Shown: positions 22,245 to 33,859 of the stretch, piece by piece | How positions within the stretch are numbered: position 1 is the stretch's first letter | How the letters are laid out: every line of letters starts with the position of its first letter | Assembly (NCBI GenBank): GCA_018350325.1 | Contig: JAEVLN010000007.1 | Span: forward strand, 1,207,109-1,271,108 | Reading direction: 5' to 3' | Length of the DNA stretch: 64,000 bases | DNA from: Globodera rostochiensis | Taxonomy: Eukaryota; Nematoda; Chromadorea; Rhabditida; Heteroderidae | The notes under the pieces: model-generated | What the model was told of the DNA's origin: nothing | Databases searched by the model: none | The model's input: the letters and a program-made list of their open reading frames with translations, nothing else | Made by a program: the position numbers and the translations under genes

Positions 22245-23425
22245 CAGGGATGGGCAAAATCGGAAATAAAATCCGAATTCCGAAATTCCGGAAAACCAAA
22301 AATACGAAAGGATTTCAAACCCGAATTCACGTAAATCCCGTAATTTTTCCGGAATCCGAAACCCAAAATTTTTTCAAAGGAAATTTTTCACTCTCGCTAA
22401 TAAAAAAATTGTCTTCAACTTCAATTGCTTCATCATAATTTTTTTTTTACAATTGTAAGAGGGTACGGTCCGTCCTACCCACCCCCCCCCCCACAGTAAG
22501 CCGAAAAGTGGCGGGAGGGAACCCTCCGATCACCGGTTCCGGGAGGAGCGAAAGCGGTGGCGGCGGATTTCGATAGGCAGCAATCAGTTCGCTCTTTCCC
22601 GAAGAACGAGCCATTGCCCTCCCGTGCCTACGGTCTGTCCCCACCCTCAGGAGGGGCTTTTGGAATCGTCCGTTGGGTTTCCTTCCCCCCCCCCCCCCCG
22701 GCACTTCCGCCCCACCCTTCAGCCCGCCTCACCCCTCCCCCCCCCTCCGATTACCAGCACCTTCCCCGTCGCCCCTCGCCATGTCGATCGACTCGCTGTT
22801 GTTTGTTAACCGTTTGATGAAATAAATTTTTTGTTGAGAAGAATGGGGGATTAAATCCTGGGGAAGGGCAGAATTGGGGGAAAGGGACAGGAGGAAGAAA
22901 GGGCTTGGGGCGGGAGGGGTTGTCGGTGCCGATAGGCGCCGCCGAGAAAATTTTGAAATTTTTGACTTAATTTGTCAAAAGATTTGCAAACAAAATTTTA
23001 AAAATTGGGTTTTCTCCGGTTTATGACACAACACAAAAACTTTGAAGAAAGTTATAAATTTTTTAAAATATTCAACGAATTCTACAATCAAAAAAATAAA
23101 ATAAAAACTTGTAAATTGTGTCTAAAATATTAAAAAAGATTACGAAAATGGAATTGTTTAACCAAAGTAAATGCTTAGACAAAAGTACGAAAAATCAGTT
23201 AAACAGATTCATGGTAAGGGATTTGAACCACCACACCACGCACCAAGTGCCCCACCACTCACCACTTACTATCACCAAACTTTCTCTTACTTCAAAAATC
23301 ACATCCTTAGGGGCGTAAAATCAAAATTTAACCCAAATTTCGAGATCCAAATCCGAAACGGGCAAAAACCCCAAAATTTTTCCGGAATCCGAAATTTCGG
23401 ATCCGAACTTTTGCCCATCACTATG
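22245..23425. mobile_element. Simple-repeat-armed element (CCGAAATTCCGG type)
   Basis: The left end starts AGGGATGGGCAAAATCGG and the right end finishes CCGAACTTTTGCCCATCACT, a good inverted pair. Both arms hold CCGAAATTCCGG-like words. The interior includes C- and G-rich runs (22,480-22,760) and hairpin copy 8. No transposase is visible. Confidence 0.55.
22922..22943 (+). repeat. Dispersed hairpin element, copy 8
   Basis: GTCGGTGCC-GATA-GGCGCCGCC, after a G-rich run and before GAGAAAATTTTGAAATTTTT. Confidence 0.85.
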
Positions 23426-23695
23426 TGAAGTCTGAGGATGTTTCCATTTTCAATTGCGAAGTGATTTTGGATGGAATTTTAGTGACGCCTGTAAAGAGAA
23501 AGAGCGACAAATGTTTGCAAATTACTTCTAAGTCTCAAAAATAATTGGAATGCACAGTTATTCAAAAAGAATGAGAATTTTTGAAAAAGATATTGATTTG
23601 AAAAATCGACCTGTAGTTTTGATTACCATCGGTTCAAAGGCAACAAATCAGACTATATAAACAAGTGATCAGACAAACAGTAAGAAAAGGGGAGT

Positions 23696-24652
23696 CTGGC
23701 TACCGGTCCGAAGGTCGAAAACTCCGAAGGTCGAAAATCCCAAGGTCGAAAAGTCCGAAGGTCGAAAAGAACAATTATAGTCCGAAGGTCAAAATCCCAA
23801 GGTCGAAAACTCCGAAGGTCGAAAAGAACAAAAATGTCCGAAGGTCGAATAGAACAAATTCAGCTTTGAAGTCGACTTAAATCCTATGATAGAAGAGCCC
23901 ACTATTTTAAGCATTTTACAACACCGATAAGACTTTTATGAATCATATAAATAAGCGAAATAAAAATTGGGTTGATAATTTTCGAGATCGCAAAAAAAAA
24001 ACCTCGGATGAATAAAAATATAGAAAATAATATAACAAATGTTCACTGGGTGCTAAAAGTAAGAATGATCGTGCCCAATAAAAATTTCATTCTGCTCTCC
24101 AAATAATGGCATGTTTTCCTCCGCCGTTTCTTCCACTTTCTCTTCCGAAGTTCCTTCTTCGGCACCAATTGCTTGAAAGTGCGGTTCAATTCGTTGCAGT
24201 GCCATTGAAATGGCGTCCAGAAACCCTATGATCTGCTGGTCGGTTCCAAGAAGAGCAGTGTTGACGAAGTGGACCAGCTTTCGGTCCATATCAATGAACT
24301 CCGGCCGACGCCTACGGAAGATTAATCATTTAATAATTAACAAATTTTAATGACCTCGGCAGTTTTTTTGTAAGGGCCTCCCTCACTTCCTGCATTTTTT
24401 TGGTGTCCCATTTGTGTAGAACGATCAGAAAGTCGAACATTCTCGGCCGGCGCTTGCACTGCTTCTGAATTTCGTTAACAACGTGTTTTTTATTTTCTAT
24501 TCGACCTTCGAACTTTTTTTGTTCTTTTCGACCTTCGGACTTTTCGACCTTGTGAGTTTCGACCTTCGGACTGTTTTAGTTCTTTTCGACCTTCGGACTG
24601 TTTTTGTTCTTTTCGACCTTCGGACTTTTCGACCTTGGGACCGGAAGCGGGG
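23696..24652. mobile_element. Simple-repeat-armed element (TCCGAAGGTCGAAAA type) with cargo
   Basis: The left arm (23,700-23,870) is an array of CCGAAGGTCGAAAA units. The right arm (24,500-24,640) is the same array inverted (TTTTCGACCTTCGGA). Outer ends GGCTACCGGTCCGAAGGTCG and CGACCTTGGGACCGG are inverted. Between them lies about 600 bp, including two coding exons. A shorter sibling is at 41,098-41,333. The arrays create spurious lysine/serine-rich frames on both strands. Confidence 0.65.
24053..24482 (-). pseudogene. Captured two-exon gene fragment, unidentified
   Basis: Minus strand: exon 24482-24355, phase-2 GT-AG intron, exon 24311-24053. The joined frame reads EIQKQCKRRPRMFDFLIVL, KMQEVREALTKKLPRRRPEF, then VNTALLGTDQQIIGFLDAI and an acidic tail ending at a stop. 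Codon usage and the clean intron look like real coding sequence, but there is no start codon and the frame begins at the arm of the enclosing repeat element. I do not recognise the family. A fragment carried by the element is the simplest reading. Confidence 0.5.
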
Positions 24653-24734
24653 GAGTCTCAGATACAAAGACATAAATGTAATTAGCAAAGGCAATTAGGG
24701 ATTGCTGTCACCATGGTAAAATTTATTTTGCCGA

Positions 24735-25115
24735 AGTAGAAAAATGCCAAAACGGGAGAAATCCTAAAAGGAGAAAATGCCTCAATGAAAGAAGAAAAAT
24801 GCCAAAAGGGTGAAAATGCCAAAAGGTAGAAAATGCCAAAGCGGAAAAACCCAAACGGGAGTTATCCCAAATGGGAGAAGATGCCAACGGGGAGAAAAGG
24901 GGCGAAAATGCCAAAAAGGAGAAATGTCAATTGGGAAAACGCCAAAAAGAGTCATGTCTAATGGGAAAAATGACAAAAATTTAAAAGCTAAAGGTAAATG
25001 CCAAAGGGAAGAAATGCCCATATGGAAAAATGCCAACTTGGAGAAAATGCCAAAGAGGAGAAAATCCAAAAAGGAAGAAAATGTCAAATCCCAAAAGGAA
25101 GAAAATGCCAAAAGA
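24735..25115. repeat. Degenerate minisatellite (GAAAATGCCAAAAGG)
   Basis: About 25-30 irregular units of 12-15 bp. The open frames on both strands here come from the repeat and are not genes. Confidence 0.8.
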
Positions 25116-26115
25116 CGTGGGGATAGTGTGGGGATCGTGATCCGGACCCTCTTGTTTAATTTTGTAATATATTTCAAAATTTTCGAAATGAGGAACTGTA
25201 GCCACTCCCACTACTGTTAAATTTGACATATATCTGGTCTATGATATTTGGCAACCGATCGAATACATTTATTTATTGAATGATACCAAAACCGGGAGTT
25301 ACCGGGTCCGGTGTGTGGGAAAATATTGGTTTTACAAATACCCGCTCGGATATGCGGTTGCCGAAAAAATACGAAACACGGAAAAACAGAATTAGGGGCA
25401 ACAAAACCAAATGCCGTGCTCTTAGGTGTTTGCACTGCAACAAAACGTGATAAATCCGTAATCGAAGCAGCTCACGCCTAGCAATTTGGACTACCATCTG
25501 GTATTGGAAAACGACCAGACTTGAGTTGAAGCGAAGGCATTGACGGGATGAAGAGGTTTTTTAAGATATAAAACTGGAATATCACCTGGGTTTGGGAAAA
25601 AACCATACCTGAGTTAAATTGAAGGCAATGACGGAGTGAAGCAGTTCTTTAAGATAGAAATTTGTATTATCACCTGGGCCTATTTGTCATATCTCCGATA
25701 CGATCCTATGACTTGTGATATCATCCGCGGAACATGACTTCCCATATGACATATCGTGCGCGCGTTTCAATTAAAAGCGTCCAATGGAAGCCCTATTAGG
25801 GCATTTGAGAGCATAAAATTTGCAAAAAACAATCGTTTTTCTGCGTGATTTTTTGTTTTTCGATAAAGATTCAGCAAAAATTAGTAATTTTAAATCAAAA
25901 AATAAAACTTTCACTGTGGGGGTAGAGCCTCAGATAAATAAAATAATGCAAGGGTTTAACCCCTGAGCCATATGAGCAATTGGTGGTCAAAAGATATCAA
26001 ATTTTGGGCACTTATCCCTAAGAAAAAATTAGTATTGCATTTTACGCAACGAAACAAGAAACAAACAATAGTGAAATACAAAACGAAACGAAAATAAAAA
26101 ATTTTACGAAACGAA
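25116..26115. other. Non-coding stretch
   Basis: Two short related segments near 25,520 and 25,590 (ATATAAAACTGGAATATCACCTGG and AAATTTGTATTATCACCTGG-like) suggest a local duplication. No gene recognised. Confidence 0.4.
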
Positions 26116-26116
26116 A

Positions 26117-26262
26117 CGGGGTGCCGACATTTCATCCACGCGACACTTCATCCACTAACGCAAAATACGACAATTCATCCACGGTATACTTCATCCACGC
26201 CACACTTCAACCACTAACACAAAATACGACACTTTATCCACGCGACACACCATCCACGCACC
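26117..26262. repeat. Tandem repeat (TTCATCCACGCGACAC)
   Basis: Irregular tandem units of TTCATCCACGC, CACTAACGCAAAATACGACA and close variants. Confidence 0.7.
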
Positions 26263-26494
26263 TGGACCGAGTGCTGGAGAAAAAAACTCAGCTCGGCCAA
26301 GTGGAAATAGCACGAGATGTACCGAAAATGATGATTTTCTGCACAGCCCACTCATTGCAACGTATACCATAAATACGCTCGTCGGACAATGAGACGGAGG
26401 CTTGTCGCGTCCGGTAAACTCAACCACACAAGCTCTCTTTGAACTTCTTTATTCCCCAAAACCAAATGAGAACACAATATAAAGGACGGGGAAT

Positions 26495-27545
26495 CAAAGT
26501 CAACAAATATTTAAACTTGAAGATAATCCCACGGGATGAATATCAAATGGGATATTTTGATCTTTGGCGAAGTATTTGGGACATAAAATATAAAAAAGGG
26601 CGAGAAGAGTCCTACATCCCCCGCCTCCAGAAAGCCGCTGCCCACAGCGGCGATTGGTCCGTCCTCGCCCGTCGCCCTCGGAAGTCGCGTCCTCGTCGAC
26701 TTGTTGGTGGCATATCGGACCTGTCGTTGGAAGACCCTGAAAATTGGATTCGGGAGAGGGTGGGATGCCCTAACTCGCGCTTCGACTTGCAATTTGGACG
26801 CAGAAAGAAGCTGCAGTGTCGTATTAAACACCAGCGGTTTTGAGGAGTGATCGGAGTTTAACTCGGTGGATCACTCCGTTCCGTTTGCTTTTTATACCGC
26901 GAATTAACGAATACACACTCCTCGGTGTAAATGCCCCGGATTCTGGGCGAAATTCTCCCGATTCCGGATATTTTGGACCGAAACCCCCGAATTTTTATAA
27001 TAGGAGGTCTTTGACCCGAATTTGGCGTTGACTGGGGCCGTTTAAGGGCCGAATTGACAAAGACGCGCCTAAATCTCTTTCGTACGGCGTTTTCAAAACA
27101 TCGGACCGAACTAATTTTTCAGAAGGTTCCTTTTGATGAAACTTTATTGAATTGGGAAACGGAATACGCCCGCGGGGGTTACCAAAACTTCCGGGGGTTT
27201 TTGAACGATTTTCGGGGCCGAAGAATGTGCCGTCTTTTTCGCCAACTCACCTTTCCCTGTAGAGACCGGTTTCTTTTTCGGGTTTTCAATCAAGGTCAAC
27301 AAATATTTAAACTTGATGACAATCCCATAATATAATCAATACAATGAAGAAATACATATCCAAATAAAGACAAACCCAAAAGATATGAATACCCGAAAAA
27401 TTGGAAGACAAACGATATTGAACTTATTGAAGTTATATGAAAGACAAAAATCCAAAAGGAATGAATATCAAATGGGATATTTTGACCTTTGTCGAAGTGT
27501 TTGGGACATAAAATATAAAAAAGGGCGAGAAGAGTCCTACACGCT
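26495..27545. repeat. Direct-repeat pair of unknown origin
   Basis: About 100 bp at 26,535-26,620 recurs at 27,458-27,542 (GAATATCAAATGGGATATTT, then GGGCGAGAAGAGTCCTACA), and TCAACAAATATTTAAACTTGA occurs at 26,498 and 27,294. Both copies stay open in the same frame (NEYQMGYFDLWRSIWDIKY against NEYQMGYFDLCRSVWDIKY). Differences are few, so this may be a decayed duplicated gene or element. I cannot assign a family. Confidence 0.5.
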
Positions 27546-27739
27546 ATCTTCAAAAAACGTGACGAAATGGAAACTGCGACTTTTGCTAGAAAACTGCATA
27601 CAATAAGTATTTTAAGAGGAGACAAGTTTTAAAACTTTTTTAAATTTGCCCCGATTATAAATCTTTTTGATTACAATTTAGAAATTTTGTTTTTCCTCGA
27701 TTTTCTAAAATTATTGTGTTGAGCGGGGGGAGGGGGGTC

Positions 27740-27760
27740 GGGGTGCCGATAGGCGCCGCC
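27740..27760 (+). repeat. Dispersed hairpin element, copy 9
   Basis: GGGGTGCC-GATA-GGCGCCGCC after a G-rich run and before GAGAAAAATTTTTT. CCGAATTCCG-type simple repeats follow at 27,790-27,900. Confidence 0.8.
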
Positions 27761-28014
27761 GAGAAAAATTTTTTAAGAAAATTTTCCCGATTTCCGACTT
27801 TTTTGGGTTCGGAATTCCGAATTCTGATTTCCGAAAATTTTGAGACCCCGGAATTCCGATTTCCGAAAAATTTTAAGGCTCGGAATTCCGGACTTTTGAG
27901 GTCGTTGGCTACTAAGAATTTCTTTTGAAAGAAGACGAGTTGGAATAACGGAAATAAAATGGCCGCGCTTTAATTGATTTTTTTGAAAAACGCCTAAGTT
28001 TTATTTTCAATAAC

Positions 28015-31000
28015 GTAAGAATTGATAAAGTACTTCATTGCCATTGATAAATCAAAATTAAAAAATTATTTACTTAGTAATGCACTAGCCATGTCAAGAA
28101 TCAATATGGGTTGTTTATGCCGGAAATTTGCAATTTTCTTTCCGGATAAGCGAAGCATTCACATGAATGATGAAGATGTATTATCTGATGCAATTTGCAT
28201 CACTTTGCCGAGTTGTGCTCTTGATTATTATAAAAAGATAAAATTAATTCATTCATTTTAATAATACTAAGAAAATAAACATCTAAATTCAGTTTAAATC
28301 GCTGGTGCTGATGAAAATGATCAATTTCAACAGTTTGGTCATTTTCATATTCCTTTTTGAAATTAACAGCGGGACAGAACCTAAGAATCCTGAAACGACT
28401 GGAAAAGGTTACACAAAATTGATAATTATTCTCGATCATAAATAATTTAAATTTATAAAAATATTTGATTTTTTGTGTGTCAAAAAAATTATGCATTCAT
28501 TTTTTATTCTTTTAGTGGAAGCAAGCACCGAAAAACCCTTTGATTTTGATGAAGAAAATGTGCAAACTTTGGTTGAGGACGCCATCGACTGGGCTCACAA
28601 TATCTTCTTAGTCATGAGAACACCGGAGCATAAGGACAGGTAAAAAAAAGAAACAAATTTGAGACAATTTTAAAATATAATTATAGAAGTGATGTTGTCC
28701 AAAATGTGCCGTTCACTCTCTTTCCTTCGCCATTCCCGCGCGAAATGTTCAAAGAAGCCGTTGACGTGGCAAAGGTCTGTTGAATAAACGAAATATTATA
28801 ATTAACTCTAATTAAATAATTAATTTAAGTGTAAATATCAAGAATAAATTCATTTCTATAATAATTAATTTATCTATCAGGCAATGAGTTTGCTGTACTT
28901 TCGTGTGTCGCGCGACTTCGAATTTTTGAAGATGGTCTACAAAGATTTGCTCGAATCGGACGTGTCCATCCGAAATTACATGAAAATTTGTGAAGAAGTG
29001 CATAATGAAGGCATTAAACAACCGGTGTCCATTTACCTTCAACGATCGGTGAATGAATCGAGCAATTAACAAATTAAATGAATTTAATTGAATTTAATGA
29101 GTTTAGGACTATTTGGTCCATGTCAAAGAGGATGGTGCAGAGAAGAAATTTGAACTTAAACAGGTAATATGTGTGAATAAAAACCCTGTGAACCAATAAT
29201 AATTTCCTAATTAATTAAACTACACCGCTCATTGGTTTAAACTATAACCTCAAAATTATCGGAGTTTGTGTGTCATCTCACTTACAAATTAGTCGGCGTG
29301 CCAATGCCAACCCGATTCTCACCCCTTTCCCTTAACCCTTTGGAGTCCAGAAAGTCGTGGGTCGGGATTTTTTCTTATTTGATGGCATTTCAGGGGTCCG
29401 GGTTGGGGACGAACCCTAACATCAAATTAATTCTCACAGATCGAAGTTAACGGTGGCTCTATTGGCGGTGCAAATGGCATTCCTCCACGTATCACCGAAA
29501 TCCATGCACGAATGTTGGAAAAAGCGGGCATGCCGAATTTGCCGGAGGATGTGTTGCCACGAAGTAAACAGGCACGAAGCGCTTCAGCATCTATGCTAGT
29601 AACGGCTTGGTTTGTTTTTAAAATAGAATAAGGATTTTAAACAAATTTTAAGATTACGCAGGGAATTTGTGAAAATTATAATTTTCAAAGCCCTGTTAAG
29701 AATAAATCAAAATATTTCAGGAATAAATTCAACAATCCAAACGCAATAATTGTATCCCTTGTACTGAAAGATAAAAGCAAATGGCACTTTTGTAAGCGCT
29801 TCGACGAGTACGAAATTGATCGTATGACCAATAAGCGAGTGAAAATTGTGTATCTGTCGATATCTGAAGCGATTAAAATGTATGTCAAAACCATTCCTAA
29901 AAAGCTTTTAAAAATTTAAAATTACTTATCAAAAATGCAGTAAAAACAGAAAAAATTTTAGGCTAAGATTGGATGAAGATTTTACGCTTCGCTTGGAGGG
30001 CAAACCGGTCGCAGTTTTTTACATAAATATAATACTCATTGGCGTAATACTCTCACAAAAAACTTTGGAAATGTTGAAAATGGCCGAACGATCGACGGCT
30101 ATTGTAAAGATTTAATTTATTTTATATATAAAATGGAGTTTTTTTTAGAAATCGCCGTCTCTGTTTTATGAGCTAAGTATTTCGAAGAAAGTCCAACAGG
30201 TCCACTAATTTTAATAATATATAAATTTATTCAGAAATAATTTTTAATCATTTTATTTATACCCAAAATTTTTTTTTATTAATTCAAAATTAATTAACAA
30301 ATATTTATTAGGTGCTTACATTGCCCGGAATGGTTGAGCGCTTCTTCCCGGACCCAAAAGAGGCCCCAATGGTTCAGGGAATCCGAAAAACCTTTGCCAA
30401 ATTGTGGGGTTTGGAGAATGACGACTCGGAAACCAGGGAAATCATTGCGGTACTTTTAATGATTTTTTTTAAAAAACATTTATAATTAAAAGAAAAAGTT
30501 GTTGTTATTAAATATTGAATTGTTGTCAAAATCTATTTTTATTTTTAAAAAATAAAAAAAATGCCATTTAAATAGGATGCCATTGCCCATCCAGAGCGCT
30601 ATGTGATGAAGCCAAACCAGGAGGGAGGAGGAAAGAATTTTTGGGAAAAAGAACTTGCGGACAAATTGCGCACCTTAACACTAAAAGAACGTGCCGCCTT
30701 CATTTTGATGGAACGATTGAATCCTTTGGTCGTCAAGGTTTTGTTTTCATAATTTTTTAGAATTTTTTAAAACAATTTTTGAACGGAACAAATAGTCGGG
30801 TTGTGTGATTTATGCGTTAAAATCCCAAAGAATTGACAAATTCTGGTTTGAAATGTATTAATCTTTTTTAGCTTGCCTCACTGAAAAAGCCAGAATTTTG
30901 ATTTTTTAATATATTTAATAAATTTTAACAGGTATCTTTTAGGAATACATATTTTTTTATATAAATAATCAAATTGTATTACTCTTTGTGATCATGTATT

Positions 31001-31440
31001 GGTCTCTTTATATGTAACCAGAAATTATTTGATTTTTTGCATAGGTATTTTAAAAAAATAAATCATTCTCATTGAATTTAATAATGGGAAAAATATTTTT
31101 TTCTTGCTCATTTTAATCTGATTTTTTTTTTTCGTTTTTAGAACTATTTGATTTGGCCCATGGAAAAGGCGATTTACAGTGACGTGGTCACCGAAGTGGG
31201 CGTGTACACCTACTGTGTTTACAACACAAAGGACGGCACACTTTTGCGCTACACACAGCCAGGTCAGATGAGCCGCACCAAGTTGGCATCCAGCAATGAG
31301 GGCGGCATCTCGGCGGGCACCGGCGTGTTCGATTCGCTTTATCTTTATTAGTTCAAAACCCAATTTTTAAAATTGCAAATGACCAAAGTGTTTTCATATC
31401 CTCTGGCAAAATGTAGTTAACTATGTATTTTTTTGTAGAT
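28015..31440 (+). repeat. Inverted repeat II, right arm (contains GSL2)
   Basis: Reverse-complement partner of 16,895-20,835. Identity is high in exons and clearly visible through the introns. Confidence 0.85.
28311..31351 (+). CDS. GSL2: secreted glutathione-synthetase-like effector
   Basis: Twelve exons (28311-28407, 28516-28639, 28687-28774, 28881-29048, 29107-29163, 29440-29609, 29721-29879, 29962-30103, 30149-30199, 30312-30449, 30576-30737, 31142-31351) join to 521 residues, matching GSL1 exon for exon. Signal peptide MKMINFNSLVIFIFLF. Glutathione-synthetase landmarks run in order: VPFTLFPSPFPREMF (about 78-92), LQRSDYLVH (about 157-165), LKQIEVNGGSIGG (metal-binding E and N retained), KKVQQ, PGMVERFFPDP, RYVMKPNQEGGG (406-417), RTKLASSNEGGISAG (497-511). 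The last keeps the basic R/K pair and the Gly-Gly of the ATP-side loop. The canonical YFRxGY segment is lost (FYINIILIG). Divergent with GSL1. Known GSLs are delivered into host feeding sites; the exact role of this copy is inference. Confidence 0.92.
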
Positions 31441-31599
31441 TTTTTGACAATTATACAATGTAATTTGATTATTTTTTATTTTTTTTTTTTGAATAAATTT
31501 TCAATATGTTGATGATAAAAAACGAATTTTATAAAATGTCAATCTATTCCCATTATTAAACCACCTCTTGCGCCACTTTTTCAGCAAACAACGCGAAAA

Positions 31600-31805
31600 A
31601 TTAAAATATTAAGTTCGGTCGGTACCTTCGGTTCTCAGATTTTTTCGGTCGGTACTTTTCGGTTAAGTACAGAAAAAGTACCGGTACCGAATAGTACCAA
31701 AAAAATCCAAAAAGGTTCGGTCGGTACTTTTCGGTAAAGTACCAAAGCTTGAGTACTGAAAAGTACCGAAAAAGCGTCGGTAGTTTTCCGTACCGTCCGA
31801 TCTCT
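31600..31805. repeat. Simple-repeat element (CGGTACTTTTCGGT type)
   Basis: Words such as TTCGGTCGGTAC and GTACCGAAAAAG in both orientations form a fold-back. It is another sequence variety of the same architecture seen at 2.9, 9.0, 11.9 and 23.7 kb. Confidence 0.6.
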
Positions 31806-33859
31806 AATGAATATTTGGATAGAGAAAAGAGAGGCAAAGCGACGAAACCTGGGTCATAAGATGACGGTACAAACAGTTTGAGATCAGAAAAAGTTTTTTA
31901 ACTGGTCATTAGTAGGGTGGGGATTTTTAGTTATTCATATTTTGGCAAAAAATGGCTTTTCGTCACTATTTTCGCTACTATTTTGGCGTTTTTTCAAAAA
32001 ATTTCTTTAAAAAAAATTCGAATTTTTCTTGCCAAGATCACTAATTTTTTGAAAAATTTTCATAAAAAAAAATACAAAAATTTCGAATTTTTGTCAGGAT
32101 TCTTTATATAATTTTGGGCTTTTTTAGGCGCCTATTTGCAATTTTTCTTGCTTAAAAGTAGCAGCCCTACGGATTGGTAATTTACCATTAAAAAAAAAGT
32201 TTTTAGGCCATTATTGTCATTTTTACAAACATTTTTTCATCACTATTTCTCTTATGAACCGGGATTTTTGCCACTAAATTTTTGGCACTTTTTCGCCACT
32301 ATTTAGTTAACACCAATGTAAAAATTTTGTCTTCTTTTCGAATTAAGAGCAATGCTAAACGCTAATTTTGAACCGAGAGTCTCGCTGTTCCTGTTGGGCT
32401 GTAATTTCTGCATCCTTTTGGTGGTGTTTAAAATTTATGATAAGAAAAAAATAAAAATAAAAAGGCAGAGCTGCACACGCCCAATGCGCAGCAGCCTGGC
32501 CGTAAGCATTCGGATAGAGGGAGCCGAAGGGCGAAGCCGAGAGTTCGGAGTGCCGGGAAAGAAGAAGACCCTAAGAGAAAGGGGGAACTGTACGGATTTC
32601 TCCGGTTGGCATTCCCCATTTATTCGCCTCTCAAAGAACTACGGAGGGCACAGTGCGCTCCATTTAAAGGGTGCCTTTTTACATTGAACTTTTTTAAAAC
32701 AAATTGAATCGTTTTTAACCGATTCCAAAATTACCGTAACACATATAAATACAGTATGCATACATTTTGAAACTCAACTGAGCCACGCGTGATTTTGGAG
32801 CGTAAGTTAACGAGAGTTCTCATAAGGTACATAAAATAAAATAAACTCTCAAATTTAAATGCATCCCAAAAGAGGAACAAAAGTGTCACGAAATATTTAC
32901 GAAATCAAATTTAAATGTTAAAAATAACACTGAACACTCGACACATTTGCTGTGAAGTGCGATGCGCTCGCTGATTGGAGCAAATATACCATTTTTTTAA
33001 AAATTAACATTTTTGTCATACGTAGACCGAAACATCCCGGACGAACAAAAGCCTTTTGAAAGTTGAATTTTGATTTTAAAGATGTTTCTGTTTTAGAGTT
33101 AAAAAATTGTTTCAGAGATTTAAAAAATCAAAATTTCTGGTTTATTGCGCGTTAAACTAACAAATTTGGTTAAAAATGAAGGCAATATTCTTATAGGACA
33201 GTACGATGTTGTTGCTGATAGAATGGGTGGGTCATCATAACTTTGGCTTATTTGCGAAAGCCATATGTCTGAATATGCTATAATAGAAAAGCGCTAGGCG
33301 ATTCAACTTAAACAAAGGAAGTTATGACTTAGCGAGACCAAAACGGCACAACCATTGATTATGATTGATCGTGGCAAAATTGGCCGGTGCCAAATTATCC
33401 GGATCCGAAAATTTTGAAGTTTCCCGATCTGGATCTCCTTCGGCTCAATCATGAACACCCCAGCTCTAAAAATTCGACTTTTTGAGCACTATTCATAAGT
33501 GAATTCTAAATTAAAATTGTGTTCTTTAAATTATTAAATCCATTGTTATTTACTGTTTTTAGCAAAGTTGTTAATAAAATTTTTAATTTTTGAATTATAT
33601 GAAAATCAAAAGATGCATTTACAAATATAATAAATCAATAATATAATGCTGAATTACACTAATCGGAAGCGGAATTAACATGTAATTTCGATTATTCACA
33701 TGATAAACATTTTGGCATAGCGCTTGACAGGAAGTATGCCAAATGTTATTTGCGTGGAGAATATTTTGTATGTTAATTCATAAAGCATATATAAAGAGTT
33801 TAATTATTCAAAAAATATATAAAAATAATATTAGATATTTTAAATAAAAATAAACAAAA
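31806..33859. other. Intergenic region, including the start of inverted repeat III
   Basis: A frame at 32,352-32,687 encodes a hydrophobic then basic stretch but has no recognisable family. From 32,722 the sequence (ACCGTAACACATATAAATAC, ACTGAGCCACGCGTG) matches the reverse complement of 45,700-45,800. The left arm then has extra DNA at about 32,900-33,600 that the right arm lacks. ATGCCA occurs 120 bp before the GSL3 start (33,736-33,741). Confidence 0.5.

Noticed and set aside
24810..25220. Overlapping long open frames on both strands (131-136 codons)
   Set aside because: They follow a 12-15 bp minisatellite; amino-acid composition is dictated by the repeat and both strands are equally open.
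26840..26880. Resemblance to the start of 5.8S rRNA (GGTGGATCACTC)
   Set aside because: Only about 12 bases match; they form half of a local hairpin with GGAGTGATC and the rest of 5.8S is absent.
32352..32687. 111-codon plus-strand frame with a hydrophobic start
   Set aside because: No homologous copy, no splice context and a composition change half-way; could be real but unsupported.
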